Part shown: positions 63,070 through 64,000 of the stretch, in pieces | Layout of the letters: every line of letters begins with the position of its first letter | Numbering within the stretch: the stretch's first letter is position 1 | Source of the DNA: Cupriavidus sp. P-10 | GTDB taxonomy: Bacteria; Pseudomonadota; Gammaproteobacteria; Burkholderiales; Burkholderiaceae | Assembly: GCF_003402535.2 (NCBI RefSeq) | Contig: NZ_AP025170.1 | Location: forward strand, 3,286,001-3,350,000 | Direction of reading: 5' to 3' | DNA length: 64,000 nucleotides | Translations under genes and position numbers: made by a program | The notes under the pieces: generated by a model | What the model saw: the letters and a program-made list of their open reading frames with translations, nothing else | Database searches by the model: none | Told to the model about the DNA's origin: nothing

Positions 63070-64000
63070 TTAGAACTTGTGGCGCAGACCAACCACAGCA
63101 CCGAACTGATCCTTGTTCGGCTGAACGTTGGTGGTCGTGGCGGTGTTGAAGCCGTTCACGCCCAGGGCCGAGCCCTTGTCGTTCAGAGCGTACGACAGCG
63201 AGGTGTACACGTCGGTACGCTTCGACAGCGCGTAGTCGGCCGTGATCACGAACTGCCACGGATCTGCGTCGCTCTTGCGGAAGTCCTGGTAGTAAGCAGC
63301 GCCCGACAGCGAGAACGCCGGGGTCAGTTGGTAGCCCAGACCCAGCCAGTACAGGTTCGAAGCCGTAGCCGTGGTGACAACACCGTTGTCGACCGTCGTG
63401 CCGCCCGTCAGAGGAGCGCCATCGAAGGCCTTGGCCCAGCGATAGCCAGCGTAGACCTTGGCCGGACCGAAGGCGTAGTTGGCGCCAACGGTAGCACGGC
63501 GGGTCTTCTGGCCGCTTTGGTCAACACCAGTGGCCGACACGGTGCCGTGGATTTCGTCGTAGGCAGCACCAACCGAGAACGGGCCGGCTGCGTAGTTCAG
63601 CAGCGCGCCGTACTGTTGGCCGCGGCGGAACGCGCCAGCGGTTTCTTGGCCGTTGTTGTTGAAGCTGTAGAAGGCCGATGCGGTCAGGCCACCGAAGGTA
63701 CCGACGTACTTGACGGTGTTGTCAGCACGCGAAGCAAACTGGGCGTCTTGCGCCAGGATGCCGTAGCGCGACGAGATGGCCATCGGGTCATAAATCAGAC
63801 CGAAGTCATAGAACGAGGTCTGTTGACGGCCCAGCAGCAGCGAGCCGAACTGGCTTTGCAGACCGACGTAGGCTTGACGACCGAACAGACGACCGCCTTG
63901 TGCCGAGGTGCCGTTGTCGAGGTCGAAGCCGCTTTCCAGGACGAACACGCCCTTCAGACCGCCGCCCAGGTCTTCGACGCCACGCAGGCCCCAGCGCGAA
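63070..64000 (-). CDS. Gram-negative porin (Burkholderiales OmpC-like), 5' end outside the window
   Basis: The gene runs off the right edge. The visible part has about 310 codons, including GLRGVEDLGGGLKGVFVLESGFDLDNG at the edge, many alternating aromatic/hydrophobic strands and a C-terminal RHKF ending in Phe, the signature for insertion by the Bam complex. It forms a trimeric 16-stranded channel in the outer membrane for small hydrophilic solutes. Ser/Thr/Asn-rich loops are typical. It ends with its own strong terminator. Confidence 0.93.
   Translation of the reverse strand, partial: SRWGLRGVEDLGGGLKGVFVLESGFDLDNGTSAQGGRLFGRQAYVGLQSQFGSLLLGRQQTSFYDFGLIYDPMAISSRYGILAQDAQFASRADNTVKYVGTFGGLTASAFYSFNNNGQETAGAFRRGQQYGALLNYAAGPFSVGAAYDEIHGTVSATGVDQSGQKTRRATVGANYAFGPAKVYAGYRWAKAFDGAPLTGGTTVDNGVVTTATASNLYWLGLGYQLTPAFSLSGAAYYQDFRKSDADPWQFVITADYALSKRTDVYTSLSYALNDKGSALGVNGFNTATTTNVQPNKDQFGAVVGLRHKF

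Overview
The window is high-GC DNA with the gene content and order of a betaproteobacterial main chromosome, most likely Cupriavidus or a close relative. This rests on the blocks prmC-grxD-ubiX, petABC-sspA-sspB and mscL/NIF3/S1C protease, a Burkholderiales-type porin, Bug-type receptors and a likely DUF1484 protein. The genus is inferred from recall, not from a search. No phage, insertion sequence, CRISPR array or rRNA is visible. The only RNA gene I find is one tRNA-Thr.

Layout. 0-2.7 kb: an Ala-rich lipoprotein cut by the window edge, prmC, grxD, ubiX and a small lipoprotein. 2.8-7.0 kb: a lysine/aminoadipate cluster (aldehyde dehydrogenase and saccharopine-dehydrogenase-like protein in one overlapping operon, divergent Lrp regulator, unusual DapB-like protein). 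7.0-13.4 kb: an exported protein, a ClC channel, and a Bug receptor plus acyl-CoA ligase pair with a divergent LysR gene. 13.4-15.4 kb: an HxlR regulator and MATE exporter behind a large inverted repeat. 15.6-21.5 kb: a complete tripartite RND efflux operon. 21.7-25.6 kb: a large exported Gly/Tyr-rich protein and a membrane metallophosphoesterase. 25.7-28.3 kb: ettA, a zinc-ribbon protein with a natural polyhistidine tail, and a YgjP-like metallopeptidase.

28.4-44.3 kb is the most interesting part. It is an accessory-looking catabolic region with two tandem amidohydrolase-2 paralogues (one lacking the HxH metal motif), a UbiD decarboxylase, an NCS2 permease, a LysR regulator, a three-subunit molybdenum hydroxylase, a dedicated UbiX and a CobW-type GTPase. 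It is followed by an AraC regulator, a second NCS2 permease and an 8-oxoguanine-deaminase-like amidohydrolase. Together these suggest uptake, hydroxylation and prFMN-dependent or metal-dependent (de)carboxylation of a purine-like or N-heteroaromatic compound. The substrate is unknown. A shared inverted-repeat motif in front of the first permease and of the LysR/molybdenum-hydroxylase divergon suggests one regulon.

44.6-55.7 kb: a small DUF1484-like protein, then a hexuronate block (fused TRAP permease, TRAP receptor, fructuronate-reductase-like protein, divergent mannonate dehydratase and RspB-like dehydrogenase). A LytTR two-component system follows, whose kinase sensor domain also exists as a separate small protein next door, and then an FAD oxidoreductase. 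55.7-64 kb is core: tRNA-Thr, sspB, sspA, petC, petB, petA, mscL, a NIF3 protein, a membrane-anchored S1C protease and a porin cut by the right edge.
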